DNA from: Siphlonurus alternatus
Lineage: Eukaryota; Arthropoda; Insecta; Ephemeroptera; Siphlonuridae
Reading direction: 5' to 3'
Assembly (NCBI GenBank): GCA_949825025.1
Contig: OX463786.1
Span: 8,295,094-8,359,093 of the forward strand
Length of the DNA: 64,000 nucleotides
Each line of letters begins with the position of its first letter. The first letter of the stretch is position 1. Below, in pieces: positions 46,421-57,737 of the stretch. The notes under the pieces are model-generated. The model made no database searches. It was given only the letters and a program-made list of their open reading frames with translations, and was not told where the DNA came from. The translations under genes were made by a program, and so were the position numbers.

Positions 46421-47928
46421 GGTGACGTCACATTAATTTCACGTGACTTGGACTGTAGATCGAGAGTTTGCACTAACAGCGATCGCAAAATGATAAAAAG
46501 CATGAACTTTATAGTCGATGCTATGCGACTGATGGTTAGTTGATAGTCTGAAGCTTTGCCAAGTTCTTCGTTAAATTTAAAAGCTTAATGATAAGTGTAT
46601 ATAATCAATGTAGTGAAAATATCTTGTATATAATGGTCATTTTTATATAAGATAACATAGTAAACTAATTAAAGTTTATGTTAAATTTGCATGATTTTGA
46701 TTATATCTATTCTACCTCATTATGAAAAACTCGACTCTTATAGTTGAAAATTTAAATAAATCTCATCAAGTGTATTATACGTTTTTTTTTTTTTTTTTGT
46801 ATCATGAGAATGTTAAGAGTGTTCCAATTAATTCGATTATATAAAAAATTGTTTTATTTATTTTTTGTACTTTATAAAAGTGAAAGCATGTGAAAAAGTA
46901 TTTATTGTAATTGGGAGCCCATTGATTCAAAATTTACAAACAAGAAATAAAAATATATTGTTTGAATAATATCCTTTTTTATTAATTATTCTGAAGCTCC
47001 CTGTTGCATGATTTGTTTTTATAATATGTTAAGTGAATTCTAGTATAAAGCCATATTTAAATTCATAAATATCCGTTATTGCAGCTAGAATGTGATTGTT
47101 AATTAAACTTTTCTTTATACTTTGAATTGTCTCAATAAAAGTTTAAAATTAATTCAATATTTTTAATTTTCTAAAACACTCCCTGTTTACTGGGAAGGTA
47201 GATTCTAATTAAGAATAACGTGTAATTAGAGAGGCAAAATTAAATTTATATAAATTTTAATTAAAACAAATTTTTAAAAAGTAAAATTTGAAGTAACATT
47301 TTTACTATGCAATGATATGATAACTGTAACAAACATACAATTTATTATTAAACAATTATCGTTTTTTATTGTATTTTATTAAAATATATAAAAATTAAAT
47401 AATAAAAAAAAAAAATGATGAAAAATATTTACAAATAATAGAACTAAAAATATCATTGAAGTTAAAAAAAAAAAAAAAAAAAAAAAAGAAAACATAAACG
47501 TAAATATTTATTTTAAAAAATGGCATATCTTATAGGTTTATATTTAAAAATCATATTTTATTATTATTTAATTTGTTATAATGGTTAATGAGTAACCAAC
47601 ATTATCAATGGAGACAGGCCCTTTATAATGTGGGTGATAAGGTTAATAATCTCTTTCTGCAAGCAATTTATAGTACGAGCGTCATCACTCATTCATAAAT
47701 GAGAATTTACCATGCAGAGGGTTGTATAGGGGGGAGGGATAGAGGGGGTTTAAGGTGAGGAGGAGGAGGGGCAAAATTTTTATTTCAAGCACGTCATTCA
47801 AAACGCAAGTAGTGTAATATCAAGGAGAGAAAATAATAAAGATAAGACCTAAAAAGTTGTTTTTTAATTATGATTTTATATCGTGTGAACTATAATTAAT
47901 ATAATATAGAATTATTATTAACAAAAAA
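46421..47928. other. AT-rich intergenic stretch
   Basis: No coding signal was seen. Homopolymer A runs occur at 47405 and 47465, and a purine-rich GGAGGAGGAGGGG patch at 47758. Confidence 0.5.
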
Positions 47929-48065
47929 TGTAGCGTCCATCTTGATAAGTTTCCACGTATCCCTCAGTCATTAGGTAAATCGCCAAGAGCATTTGCAAGG
48001 CTATGGCTAACCCCGTTCTATAGATAAACCCCACGAAACAGAAGTTATGTCGGAAGGGTCGCGTT
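47929..48065 (+). mobile_element. SINE 3' fragment
   Basis: TAGCGTCCATCTTGATAAGT, TTCCACGTATCCCTCAGTCA, GCAAGGCTATGGCTAACCCC and CCCACGAAACAGAAG match the body of the 5S-SINE family. It lies tail to tail with the next, inverted copy. Confidence 0.65.
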
Positions 48066-48079
48066 GTTTTGATAATTAC

Positions 48080-48475
48080 TTTTATTTTTTTTAATCAAAC
48101 CCTATTGGTACTTCTACTTACTAATTACTAAGTTTGAAACCCCGAACCTTCCGAAACCCTAACTTAAGCGTTTCGCGGGCTTTTCCGGAACGGGGGCGGC
48201 CACGACCTTCCATCCCGGCATTTGCCTGCAACTGAGGAAAACGTGGAAACCTCAGCCAGGATGACGCTACAGCTTTTGTCAATGAACCGGAAGGGCAATT
48301 ACTCAAAGCCAGGGGAACTATAAGGTGGAAAAGCGCAACGATTTACCCCCGATTTGGTGGGAAACGTGATTTTTGATGAAAATGGTCACCCATCCAAACA
48401 CGCTCGGCGTTGCTTGACTTCGGTGATCTGACGAGACCCTGTCAAGCGCGCACTGCGCCACACCTCATATGGTAA
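48080..48475 (-). mobile_element. 5S rRNA-headed SINE
   Basis: The minus-strand head (48470 to about 48375) carries GACAGGGTCTCGTCAGATCA, CCGAAGTCAAGCAACGCCGA and GGATGGGTGACC, all 5S-like. The body contains CCAGGATGACGCTACAGC and the AACGTGGAAACCTCAGCCAG block (as read on +), and the end is GGGTTTGATT plus A-rich. The open frame at 48121-48306 is part of this SINE and not a gene. Confidence 0.8.
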
Positions 48476-49046
48476 TTATTAATAAGCAGAGGCATTCAAA
48501 ATTGTGTTTTGATATAAAAAAATACTACCTTGTAACATCTAACTACTATGGACGATTCTATTTGGCGCCAATATTATTGACATTACCGTATAAGCCTTTA
48601 CCTGTAATCTGTTAACTTGTTCCCTTATAAGATAAGACTGTACGTCAATGAAGTCTCTCAATTCCTGGAATATCAAATTATCTCGTACATAGTATTATTT
48701 TTAGCAAACGTAGAGGTAGCGATAGGTTATGTTTATACACTTTTAAGGCGCCAGGAAATGATGCATTGCATTCTGTGTATTTTTAATTTAAACAGGAACT
48801 GAGTAATAAATTATATATTTATATAATTTTCGATAATCATGAAAAGGTGAGGAATTATTTATTTGAGGAGTAATAGCCGTTTCACGTCAATAAGTATATT
48901 ATAAAATATACGTTTCAATTTTGCGTTGTATTTTAGCCATGTTTATGCAACTATTTATGTATTTTTTTACGTGTTCATAATGTTATATATTACTAAAATT
49001 ATTATTGATTGATTATTGATGTATTAATTGAGAAAATTATATACAG
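48476..49046. other. AT-rich intergenic stretch
   Basis: Nothing was supported here. Confidence 0.5.
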
Positions 49047-49353
49047 AATGGACAACAAACATGAAAAATTTTTACTACAGAAATGAATAGAGGGTATGAA
49101 ATTATGCTACTCTGAATTTTTTTTCAGATTTTTTTGAGACCCAGAACTATTTTTAAATAATTATTGAAAGTGCGGCCACGCCCCTTGAAGGCGTCCAGTC
49201 TCTATCCTTTTTATTAAGAATTCAGGGGTGCCAACTTAACTTACAGAACTTAGAACTCGGGTCTCAAAAAAATCTGGAAAAATTCAGAGTAGCATAATTT
49301 GGTACCCTCTATTCAATTCTGCATTAATTTTTTTTCATGTATGTTGTCCATTA
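49047..49353. mobile_element. 320-bp foldback element, partly deleted loop side
   Basis: GAATGGACAACAAACATGAA and TTCATGTATGTTGTCCATT ends. The loop has GTGCGGCCACGCCCCTTGAA and GGGGTGCCAACTTAAC, and the right inner arm is deleted (ATTTAAAAATAGTT missing). Confidence 0.8.
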
Positions 49354-49386
49354 AGATGTTTGCGTTAAAGGTTACTTTCATTGTTG

Positions 49387-50032
49387 GTGGATAAGAAAAA
49401 AAGGGAGATCGTCCAAAATGGCTGAGTGCTTGCAACACTGTCGTCCGACGCTCCGCTCAAATTGTCTGTCCTCATCCTGGTAACTATCCCCATCCTATCT
49501 ATTTATTAATCATCTTGATCTCTATCCTTTTCCTCAGCCAATTTGATTCATAATTATCACTTTTCGCCTCACCGCACCCCCATAATCACTACTCTTGATC
49601 CTGCTCACGGTTGCATGGGCTACAGGTCCCAACACGTTGAGAATTTCAAACTACCTGTGACATCCTTCATGTTGGCGCCACATCATCAACCAACATTATC
49701 CCACCCCACACCACATAGTCAACGGCCAACAAATTCATCCAATTCCCAGCGTGGTCTTGGTTGTTCCACGGTAAAACGTGGTCGGCGGCAAGAAGTGGCA
49801 CGCTGTCCCGCTTCCCATTATCACCTTGCGTCCCTCGTCCCATAATCACCCTCTCCATTGTTCATCCATTTTCAACCCTTTTACCTTTTTTAAATTCTTA
49901 ACCACATGAACAATTTACATAAGTATTACCACAACATAGTCCAAACTTACTTAGTACCTGGGTGTATAGCTGTTTAACAACGGCTTATTCTCAAAAACGA
50001 AACAAGAAACAAGAAGAAGTGGATAAGAAAAA
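49387..50032 (+). mobile_element. Unclassified 0.6-kb retroposon with 14-bp target-site duplications
   Basis: GTGGATAAGAAAAA occurs at 49387-49400 and again at 50019-50032, flanking about 618 bp. The insert is markedly C-rich and GC-balanced compared with its surroundings and ends in an AAACAAGAAACAAGAAGAA simple tail. Target-site duplication plus an A-rich tail is the signature of L1-type retroposition. Near its 5' end ATGGCTGAGTGCTTGCAAC resembles a tRNA A box, but I see no matching B box. The 100-codon open frame inside shows no known domain. It could be a SINE, a LINE 3' end or a retrocopy of a host RNA. Confidence 0.7.
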
Positions 50033-50129
50033 GAGCTTTATCAGTCCTGCAAGAGGATTGTATAATTTACATTACAATATTATATAATAAAACGAATACA
50101 ACCTTTTCCCACTTAATTATTTTTGAAAT

Positions 50130-50303
50130 TGCCAAACTGCATGAAATTTATTTATTGAAATAGATTACAGGGTGCAAACTGTTAAGGTATGCAACTCTGA
50201 TTTTATTTTTCCATATTTTTTTCAAGCACGGGAGCTATTTTTAAAAAAAAGTGAAAGTAAAGACAGTAAAGACAAGTTTCCTTTACTTATAGTAAAGGGA
50301 ACT

Positions 50304-50368
<65 letters not shown>

Positions 50369-50451
50369 AGGGAGAGGGAGAGGGAGAGGGAGAGGGAGAG
50401 GGAGAGGGAGAGGGAGAGGGAGAGGGAGAGGGAGAGGGAGAGGGAGAGGGA

Positions 50452-50502
<51 letters not shown>

Positions 50503-50781
50503 AGGGAGAGGGAGAGGGAGAGGGAGAGGGAGAGGGAGAGGGAGAGGGAGAGGGAGAGAGAGAGAGAGAGATGCACGTTAATTATCTTATACTATTATAT
50601 TAATATACTTTATAAAAGGATGTGTAGGACTTAAAAGGGGCGTGGGTTCAAAATCTGATTTTTTGATTAACTTTTTAGCAATATTTCCTAGTCTTTAAAA
50701 AAATCTACGTATCAGAGAAAAATAATTTGGCGCACTTTATTTATTTCTGCAATAAAAAACTTTCATGCAGTTTGTCCATTC
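50130..50781. mobile_element. Foldback element invaded by a purine microsatellite
   Basis: The left arm (CTGCATGAAATTTATTTATTG, GGTGCAAACTGTTAAGG, AGCTATTTTTAAAAAA) and right arm (TTATTTCTGCAATAAAAAAC, TTTCATGCAGTTTGTCCATT) belong to the 320-bp family, B-box loop type (AGGGGCGTGGGTTCAAAATC). The loop side now contains a 265-bp GA/GGGAGA array. Confidence 0.75.
50306..50570. repeat. Compound (GA)n / (GGGAGA)n array
   Basis: A pure purine strand over about 265 bp, with alternating blocks of GA and GGGAGA hexamers arranged GA, hexamer, GA, hexamer, GA. It gives spurious Arg-Glu and Gly-Arg frames. A polypurine tract of this length with mirror symmetry could form triplex (H-) DNA. Confidence 0.95.
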
Positions 50782-51824
50782 TAAAAACTAAGAAAGTTGC
50801 ACAGAGAATATTATAAGAATAATAATTATAGAATAATAAGAGAACTCTTTTCAAAATTTCAAAACTAAGACATGAACTAGAAGAGCACAGAAAAGTATTA
50901 TAATACAGCGATGAGCTGAACATTCATATATAAATAAATATCATACATAATTATACAATAATATATTCCAATTGGAATTAAATGTATGTATATATAAATA
51001 TATCAACAACCCACAACAGTTTTCAACGCATTTACAGTAGGCGAACAAGTTGCATTTTATTACACTAATTTTCCCACTTAACATGTTGAAGATGTTCAAG
51101 AATTAAATTATTATATTCCGTGGTAGCCATAATGTTACCATGGTAATAAATTTAATTTACTGGTACAAGGTAATTTAGGCGTAACAATTTAATTTTATTG
51201 CTACACCTTTATGTTGTAGTGAATTAATCTTTTATGTATATACTATATTAGGTTTAATAGGTTTATCATATCATTTTGAAATATAAAAATGCAATTTAAG
51301 AAATCAATTAACGATATATTTTTTTAATTTGATGGAAGTTTTTCTTATAATTATATGATTGACATGAAATTCATTATTTTGAATTTGATATTCTGGAATT
51401 TCATTGTCATGTATTTTAGTGAAAACATTAAATTTTTGTTATATAAGCTACCTCAATATAACATCTATATTAACATTAGACTGAGGGAGTTTTTTAAGCT
51501 CTGATCTAATTGCCTTTAAATAAATTTTTATATATATAAATTTATTCACTGATTTCTTTACAATTATCATACACACGCCAAACAGGTCCCAGGAACTATT
51601 TTTTTTTAAACAACTGTACACATTAAGTTGCACAAAATTTATTTTATTTATTTTTGAACTAAAAAAATAACAATTAAGTTATTAATAATAATTAATATTT
51701 AAAAAATGTAATAAAATAAATTTAAAAAATTAAAATTATTTTTAATTAAACAAAATATATACGTTTTTTTTATATGTATTTAAATTTTGTTTAAAGTGAT
51801 TAATTTATTTACATTTTTTTTATC
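50782..51824. other. AT-rich intergenic stretch
   Basis: No gene or repeat was recognised. Confidence 0.5.
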
Positions 51825-52083
51825 ACCATAGCGATTTTAAATAGCGTTGCTCATTTGTCGCTAAGGTCCATATTACATTTGAAAATGGAGCAAAGTATCT
51901 TTTTTTTTTACTTTTCTTGGTTATAAATTACTTAAAAAGTCCAAATCTTTATATTATGGTATGGACTGAAGTTAAATTCGCTAAAGAATTTTCCCTAAAA
52001 ATATTAAGTGAGGAAATGAATTCACATTTTTATTTTAAGAGGACGGTGGGAACAAAAATCATCAGCTGATTTGAAGCCTCTAT
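51825..52083. mobile_element. MITE with GAGGCTTCAAGT ends (copy 4)
   Basis: The interior TTTGTCGCTAAGGTCCATAT and AAGAATTTTCCCTAAAA match copy 2; the right end is CATCAGCTGATTTGAAGCCT. The left terminal repeat is lost. Confidence 0.7.
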
Positions 52084-52414
52084 ATTTGTTAATATGTGAT
52101 ATCATAACAGTGATTCATTCATTTGAAAATGCAGCATCCTTTAATGAAACTATAAATGAAAGAATTCACACATTAGCATAGTGATTTAACAGATTAGTGC
52201 CATGCTTGTTTGGAAAGTTTATTTTTGCAATTAGTCTTTGTCTTTAGTATAATTTTTATCATATACCAAACAGTCGGTCAATACGTATTGTGACTCATAA
52301 TTATAAATAACCATAATTTAATTATAATAATTAATAATAATAATTATATAATATTATATATACAAACAGCATTGACCAATAAAATAATTCGCTCATTTAT
52401 TCTATTACTTATGT

Positions 52415-53857
52415 CAAATTCAAAATTCAAATTCAAATTCAAATTCAAAATTCTTTATTCAATCCATTTCTCCTACAATCAATATATCAAGATAGATATT
52501 TGTTGAGGTTAGTAGGACAGGTCATGTAGGCAAGTTAATTAGCCAGAGGAGTAATTAATTATTTACATTAATAGTTTAAACAGACAATAATTTATGTTAA
52601 TTCAAAGTTATAGTCCATGTAGCTCTTCACGCTATAAAAACATTTTTTAAGTAACATATCCTTGACACTTGCGTGGAATAACTTATCACTTTCGATGCAC
52701 TTTATAACACTTGGGAGCTTATTGAAGAGTCGTAAACAACTCATAAATGGACCACTTCTATACATATTAAGTCTGCACCATATAGGGGTTATTACACTCT
52801 TCACATTCCTTGTATTATACTTATGATTTACAACATGTTCTCTAAAAAAAGACATATTTTTTTTAACTTTAAGTACACATTCTAAAATATAGATACAAGG
52901 AAGGGGTAATATACTATGCTCCTTAAATAGTTTTACACATGTTGCCCTTTTTTTAACAAAACACATTAAACGTATTACCCTTTTTTGTAGGATAAACAGT
53001 CGATGAGACTCGAGAGAATCACCCCAACAAATTATTCCATATTTAAGCAATGAATAGAAATTTGCGTAATACAGTATTTTCAAAGATTCAAATTCGGTTT
53101 CATACCGTAATTCGTTTATAGCAAATATCACTGATGCTAATTTTTTACATATATACTGAATATGATCTACCCAGCGCAAATTTGAATCTATGATTAATCC
53201 TAAAAATTTAGTTGAATTATGTAATGGAATATTTTGTGTTTCTAATTGTACTGATTGGATTGTTTGATTTTTATTTTTAATATTTTGAAATTGTAGAATC
53301 TCAGTTTTATTTACATTAAGCAGTAAACCAATATTATTAAAATGTGCTCTTACCTTTGTTAATGATTTTTCAATATTTTTAGAAAGTTGTTCGTTATTTT
53401 CACCCGTAACTTTTAAGTTAGAGTCGTCAGCATATTGCACAAACAAACAATTATTATCATTCAAAATTAAGGGTAGATCATTTATATAAATAAGAAATAA
53501 TGCTGGTGCTGTACAAGTACCCTGTGGCAAGCCGTATTTAAGGGTAGTTTTATCTGAATAATGTTTTTCATTTAATTTACATGATATTTCAACAGTTTGA
53601 GTTCTATTACTTAAAAAAGATTTAAGCCAATCCAAACATTTACCTCTTATTCCATATCTAAACAATTTATTAAACAAAATATTATGATCAACCATGTCGA
53701 AAGCTTTTGACAAATCCAAAAATACTCCAGCTGTTTTTTGTTTTTTATCTATACTATCAATGATGCTATCAATTAATTGGAACATTGCAGTTTCTGTGGA
53801 TTTATTTTTACGGAAGCCGTGCTGAAATTTTGATAGTGTGTCTATATACTCTTTTTA
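52415..53857 (-). mobile_element. 5'-truncated jockey-like LINE with most of the RT
   Basis: On the minus strand, the open RT frame is followed by a 3' UTR of about 130 bp and a tail of TTTGAA/GAATTTGAATTTG repeats (52415-52462). ORF1, the endonuclease and the N-terminal fingers of the RT are missing: the frame is closed by a stop at 53855-53857. It is the best preserved LINE of the window. Confidence 0.85.
52592..53854 (-). CDS. Reverse transcriptase (non-LTR, jockey-like), 5'-truncated
   Basis: About 420 codons are open without a frameshift. Starting from the upstream stop, the order is: KFQHGFRKNKST (RT motif 2 region), GVFLDLSKAFDMVDH (motif A with the catalytic Asp), the GIRGKCLDWLKSFLSNR segment, GLPQGTCTAPALFLIYINDL (motif B), FVQYADDSNL (motif C with the catalytic Asp pair), LLLNVNKTE (motif D) and KFLGLIIDSNLRWVDHI (motif E/thumb). 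The C-terminal YNTRN and FYSVKSY domain is last. All catalytic aspartates are present, but the endonuclease half and ORF1 are absent, so it cannot move alone. The first ATG is at 53785, but the true reading continues through it. No host gene role is implied. Confidence 0.85.
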   Translation of the reverse strand, partial: KEYIDTLSKFQHGFRKNKSTETAMFQLIDSIIDSIDKKQKTAGVFLDLSKAFDMVDHNILFNKLFRYGIRGKCLDWLKSFLSNRTQTVEISCKLNEKHYSDKTTLKYGLPQGTCTAPALFLIYINDLPLILNDNNCLFVQYADDSNLKVTGENNEQLSKNIEKSLTKVRAHFNNIGLLLNVNKTEILQFQNIKNKNQTIQSVQLETQNIPLHNSTKFLGLIIDSNLRWVDHIQYICKKLASVIFAINELRYETEFESLKILYYANFYSLLKYGIICWGDSLESHRLFILQKRVIRLMCFVKKRATCVKLFKEHSILPLPCIYILECVLKVKKNMSFFREHVVNHKYNTRNVKSVITPIWCRLNMYRSGPFMSCLRLFNKLPSVIKCIESDKLFHASVKDMLLKKCFYSVKSYMDYNFELT

Positions 53858-54011
53858 ATTTTTATATTAAACCAGAATTGGTAGGGTTAATTATTAAATA
53901 GAAAAACTAGGGGTAAAGTTTAGATTAATTTGACATGATGCTTAGTTATTTAAAAAAATATATATTTTCTTATATAAAAGAAATATTAAAAATAGAAATG
54001 CTTTAACAGCT

Positions 54012-54192
54012 AGGGGCGGATCAAGCGCGTGGCTCTGGGGGGGGGGAGGAGCAATGTTCTATCCCGCAATGTTAAATTTGGAGTGGTAGGGTAGGGCGAC
54101 GGGTGGGGGGTGGTAACACCTTCAATGTATTTTGCGACCTTTTATTGTGGGAGGGGCGATCGTCCCCATCGCCCCCCCCCCCCTTGGATCCG
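54012..54192. mobile_element. G-rich short element, GGGGCGGATC ends (copy 1)
   Basis: AGGGGCGGATCAAGCGCGTG at the left and CCCTTGGATCCGTGC at the right. The interior GGGTGGTAACACCTTCAATG (and TATTTT) matches 55768-55916. Ends of the CAGGGGCGGATCCAAG type are seen in hAT-like non-autonomous elements. The G and C homopolymers at both sides are part of it. Confidence 0.65.
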
Positions 54193-54728
54193 TGCATACA
54201 AACATTTATAATATTGCATGGCATACTGATGTTTATTGAAATTTATAGCTAAATCTCTTGATTCTGCTGTAAGACTTAAAAAAATTGGAATTTTATCAAT
54301 AAGATAGTTGTTAATGCAAATTGATATTGTTTTTCTAAAGAGATGTATGGGTAACAAATGTTTTCTACGACCTTTAAATGTAATTTTGAGAAGCTTCAAC
54401 ATTGACGACACAATTCTCTCAGCCAATGAAAATCTAGCGCGCGAACTGCGCGCGACGACATGTTCTATCAAGCTTCCTATCCTTTAACCCAGCGGTACCT
54501 GGTTTTTTAATTTTTTCCGACGGTTCTTATGAAGGGCAAGATTAATAATTCATTTGAGCCACGGGAAAGATCACTTTACACGACATAAAAAATATTCGAG
54601 ATTTTGTGCAGCATAGAATTTGAATGAAAAAATAAATAAGATTTTTCTCCTAACAAACCTTATGGAGCGATGGTCAGAATGCGGCGCTGCGGCATTTTTA
54701 CGTTGAAGCTTGTCAATGGAAGACGTAA
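54193..54728. other. Unassigned region with an open minus-strand frame
   Basis: On the minus strand about 90 codons are open down from 54471, with a basic, hydrophobic product (RKHLLPIHLFRKTISICI...). I do not recognise it. The frame runs into the G-rich MITE at its end, so it is not an intact gene. It may be a fragment of an unknown mobile element. Confidence 0.3.
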
Positions 54729-55115
54729 GAAGCGTGGCCTCCTTTTGTTAGCTCGGATGCTCATCAAAGGTCATTTTATGTAAGGGTTTGTTCTCTTTGG
54801 AATTCTTTGCCTATTGATATTAGATCTTTGAATGGATCTTTATTTTATACTAAATTAAAAGCTCATATGCTTAGTTTGTAAATAGGACAAATGTAAAACG
54901 ATATATATGCTTATTTATTTTATCTGGTTTGTTAACTATTATATGTTATTTATCTAACTTTTTTTTTTTAATTTTTTTCCTTATTTTTGCATGTTTACAG
55001 GGATTCACTACACAACCTTCGGGATGTGAATTTTTCTTATTGGACTGTTTGTGAGTTTTCTGCCTCTGACTTGTTATTTATGTAATAATAAGGGAAATAA
55101 AATAAAATAAAAATT
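54729..55115 (+). mobile_element. 5'-truncated LINE of a second family, with (AAATA)n tail
   Basis: A 51-codon frame (54729-54881) ends SFYVRVCSLWNSLPIDIRSL, then NGSLFYTKLKAHMLSL and stop. This is the common C-terminal signature of CR1/L2/jockey-superclade reverse transcriptases (S-F-x-V-R-x-x-x-L-W-N-S-L-P). A 3' UTR and an AAATA tail (about 55088-55112) follow. It differs from the YNTRN family. Confidence 0.75.
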
Positions 55116-55767
55116 GAATTTAATAGTCTAATTGATGCGTGGATCAGGGGGGGGGGGAGAGAAGACTGAGGGAGCTGTGTTTCAGATCAGCTTTCTTTTA
55201 GATTTATGTTTACATGCAGATATACATCTGAAAATTAGTTTTTGAAAAGGTCCTAGGTCTACTGAAATGAGAGGGGACTTCAATTTAATTATAATAATTC
55301 ATCATCTGAAACATTTTTTGATATTTTTTCAATTAAAGAAAGCTGCATGCAGGCTAATTTCAAAATAACCTTGTAAGGCCATGCAATTAAATTAAATATT
55401 ATTTAATGTATGCGTCAGTAGGATCTCTCTTTCTCATCTATATCTCCGAATCTCTGAAGTTAATAATTATTAAAATAAATATATAAACAACTTTTTTAAA
55501 AAATTATTTACATAGCCCCTGCCATAATAGAACATTATTTAATTTAATAAGTAAATAGATTAAACTTCATTCATATAGGTTTCTGAATGAATCCATTCTT
55601 ATTTTATCAATAGATCATGTTTATATTTACGACTTCAGTTGACGGGAGTCCCCATGCAGATACTAAAACATTTTGTGCAAACTTTGAGAGATCGCACGGA
55701 TGCTGGACCATTGCATGCTGGAATCTCCAACATTCGTCATCTCATCGAGTCATGACTATCTAATTAA
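55116..55767. other. AT-rich stretch with a small MITE remnant
   Basis: GATGCGTGGATCAGGGGGGG at about 55133-55157 is a solo end of the G-rich element family. The rest has no supported feature. Confidence 0.45.
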
Positions 55768-55916
55768 CAGGGCTGGGTGGGAGGGGGGCGGTGACCTATC
55801 ACTCAAATTTAAATTTGGAGTGGGAGGTGGGATGACGGGTGGGGGTAACACCTTCAATGTATTTTATGACCTTCGGCCCCCCCTCCCCTTCCCCTCGTCC
55901 CTTGGATCCGCACCTG
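55768..55916. mobile_element. G-rich short element, GGGGCGGATC family (copy 2)
   Basis: CAGGGCTGGGTGGGAGG at the left and CCCTTGGATCCGCACCTG at the right, with the shared core GGGGGTAACACCTTCAATGT. Non-coding; the open frame through it is spurious. Confidence 0.65.
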
Positions 55917-56019
55917 TTATTTTGTAAATCTTCCAATTATCATATAATTATTACTTATTTCTTATGCATATAAAATATAATATAAAGCTGAACAAACTCT
56001 ATGCAAAGAGATCTTGTTT

Positions 56020-56400
56020 GAACCATTTTTTTTTTTTTTTAATCAAACCCTAACTGGGTACTCACTAAGTTTGAAACCCCGAATATTCCGAAATCCTATA
56101 AACTTAGCGTTTAGCGGGCTCTTCCGGAACGGGGGCGGCCACGGCCTTGCAATCCATCCCGGCATTTGCCTGCGACTAAGGGAAACGTGGAAACCTCAGC
56201 CAGGATGGACGCTACAGCTTTGGTCAATGAACGGGAAGTGCAATGGTCCATCCAAAGCCAGGGGAATCACATAGTGGAAAAGTGCAACGATTTACCACCG
56301 TCACAATCGTCCTTCCGCAAGGAAGACTTTTTCCCATCAACTTCACCATACATCCCGAGAAGGTGTCTTGGCAGGCCCAGGATATTTTTTTAAAAATCGT
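56020..56400 (-). mobile_element. SINE of the 5S-SINE family, head missing
   Basis: On the + strand, AATCAAACCCTAACTGGGTA, GGGCTCTTCCGGAACGGGGG, CGGCCACGGCCTTGCAA, GAAACGTGGAAACCTCAGCC and AGGATGGACGCTACAGC match 48090-48300. Beyond about 56300 the sequence diverges and no 5S head is visible. The open frames of 75-86 codons here belong to the SINE. Confidence 0.75.
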
Positions 56401-57002
56401 GTCAAGGGACACACATTACATCGGGACCTGTAACTCAAATATCAATCAGTATATAGTGACTGACAATGAGTGCCACTATAAAATTTGATACTAATTGCAT
56501 ATAATTGTTTCACATTTTGTTGATTTAATTTATAAAAATAAATTCATGAACCTTGAAGTTATAATAGTATACAGTGTGACGATGGAAGTTCAGTGAGAAC
56601 GGACATGATAAATAATGAATATTAAAACCAATACAAATAGATTACGTTTGCAGTGATTGTTTTATGATTGAATATTACTAGAACCAATACAATTACATTA
56701 CGTTGATAGTGATTATTTATATAATTAACATACACATTATAAAGATAAAAATAATTATGACGATAAAAAAACAATACGTGTCTCTCTGTGATAGATTATA
56801 ATATCTGTATTAATTTCAATGTGTTTTTGTGCTATAGGCTGCTTTATTAATTACATTTTTTTTCGACACAAAATTTAAGTATTTTTAAATCTTGTCTCAT
56901 TGTTTTATTATGATGTGAAAATGTGCAACAGAATTAGCAAACTTTATGCAACATTATATTTTGTATCTCTTTTTTTCTTTGAGGTGCTAGATTTTTTAAT
57001 AC
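56401..57002. other. AT-rich intergenic stretch
   Basis: A pair of imperfect repeats with ACCAATACAA and ATTACGTT (56628 and 56692) is visible. Nothing else was seen. Confidence 0.4.
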
Positions 57003-57533
57003 ACAATTTGAAAATTTTTATTGAAGAAATGAATAGAAGGCACCAAATTATCTTGCTCTGATTTGTTCAGATATATTCGAACCCGGGAAGTATTACTAAA
57101 TATTTTGGCAAAGTTCAGGTTTGAACCCACGCCTTTATTTTCCATATCCTTTTTATTAAGAAGTGAATCCTATTGACGCTTTCCTCCGATGTATTTTTTT
57201 TTAAATAGGTTCCGATAGTAGTTTTTAAACTATCATAACTATGGGACGCGTCCCAAATTTGGGACACTGAGATTTTTCGTCTGGGACTTCATGAAAATCG
57301 GGTAATGACGATCAAGGCTATATGGTTATAATAAGGTAGGGAAATAGGAAAGCAGTGGGGGAAGAAAAAAATGGGACATCATCTTTGAATTGAATATTAT
57401 CTAGGACTCGAGTCAAAAAGTTTGAAAATCGCTGGCATCATTAAAATATATAAACAAAATCAGAATATAGCATAAGTTTGCACCCTCGAACTATGATTTC
57501 TGTAATAATTTCTTTTTATGTAAGTTGTCCATT
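57003..57533. mobile_element. Foldback element (B-box loop) interrupted by a hAT-like element
   Basis: The left arm (TTGAAGAAATGAATAGAAGG, GGCACCAAATTAT), the loop CAGGTTTGAACCCACGCC, and the right arm (AGCATAAGTTTGCACCCTC, TTATGTAAGTTGTCCATTT) are separated by an insertion at 57225-57434. Confidence 0.7.
57225..57434. mobile_element. hAT-like short element, copy 2 (inverted, nested)
   Basis: The complement of the element at 18164-18365: GGGACGCGTCCCAAATTTGG, TCTGGGACTTCATGAAAATC, GGGAAATAGGAAAGCAGTGG, and the end TTTTTGAAAATCGCTG-type sequence. It lies within a foldback copy, which gives the relative age order. Confidence 0.65.
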
Positions 57534-57638
57534 TATATATTAAAACCACAGACTGAAAGACTAAATAAAATAGAATATAATTATATGTGTGTAAATATAT
57601 ACACATATGTATTATTTGATTATCAAATATGTGGCATT

Positions 57639-57639
<1 letters not shown>

Positions 57640-57737
<98 letters not shown>

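Noticed and set aside
48121..48306. 61-codon minus-strand frame ending SGSLTKAVASSW-like
   Set aside because: Part of a 5S-headed SINE; homologous segments in other copies have frameshifts and stops.
49543..49845. 100-codon Pro/His-rich open frame as a gene
   Set aside because: It sits inside a retroposon with target-site duplications and has no recognisable domain; openness follows from the low A/T content of the insert.
50172..50603. 143-codon Arg-Glu/Gly-Arg open frame
   Set aside because: Translation of the GA/GGGAGA array inside a foldback; no independent coding signal.
56014..56488. Overlapping 75-86-codon frames on the + strand, GC-rich
   Set aside because: The GC-rich sequence is the body of a SINE found also at 48080, 44595 and 61725.
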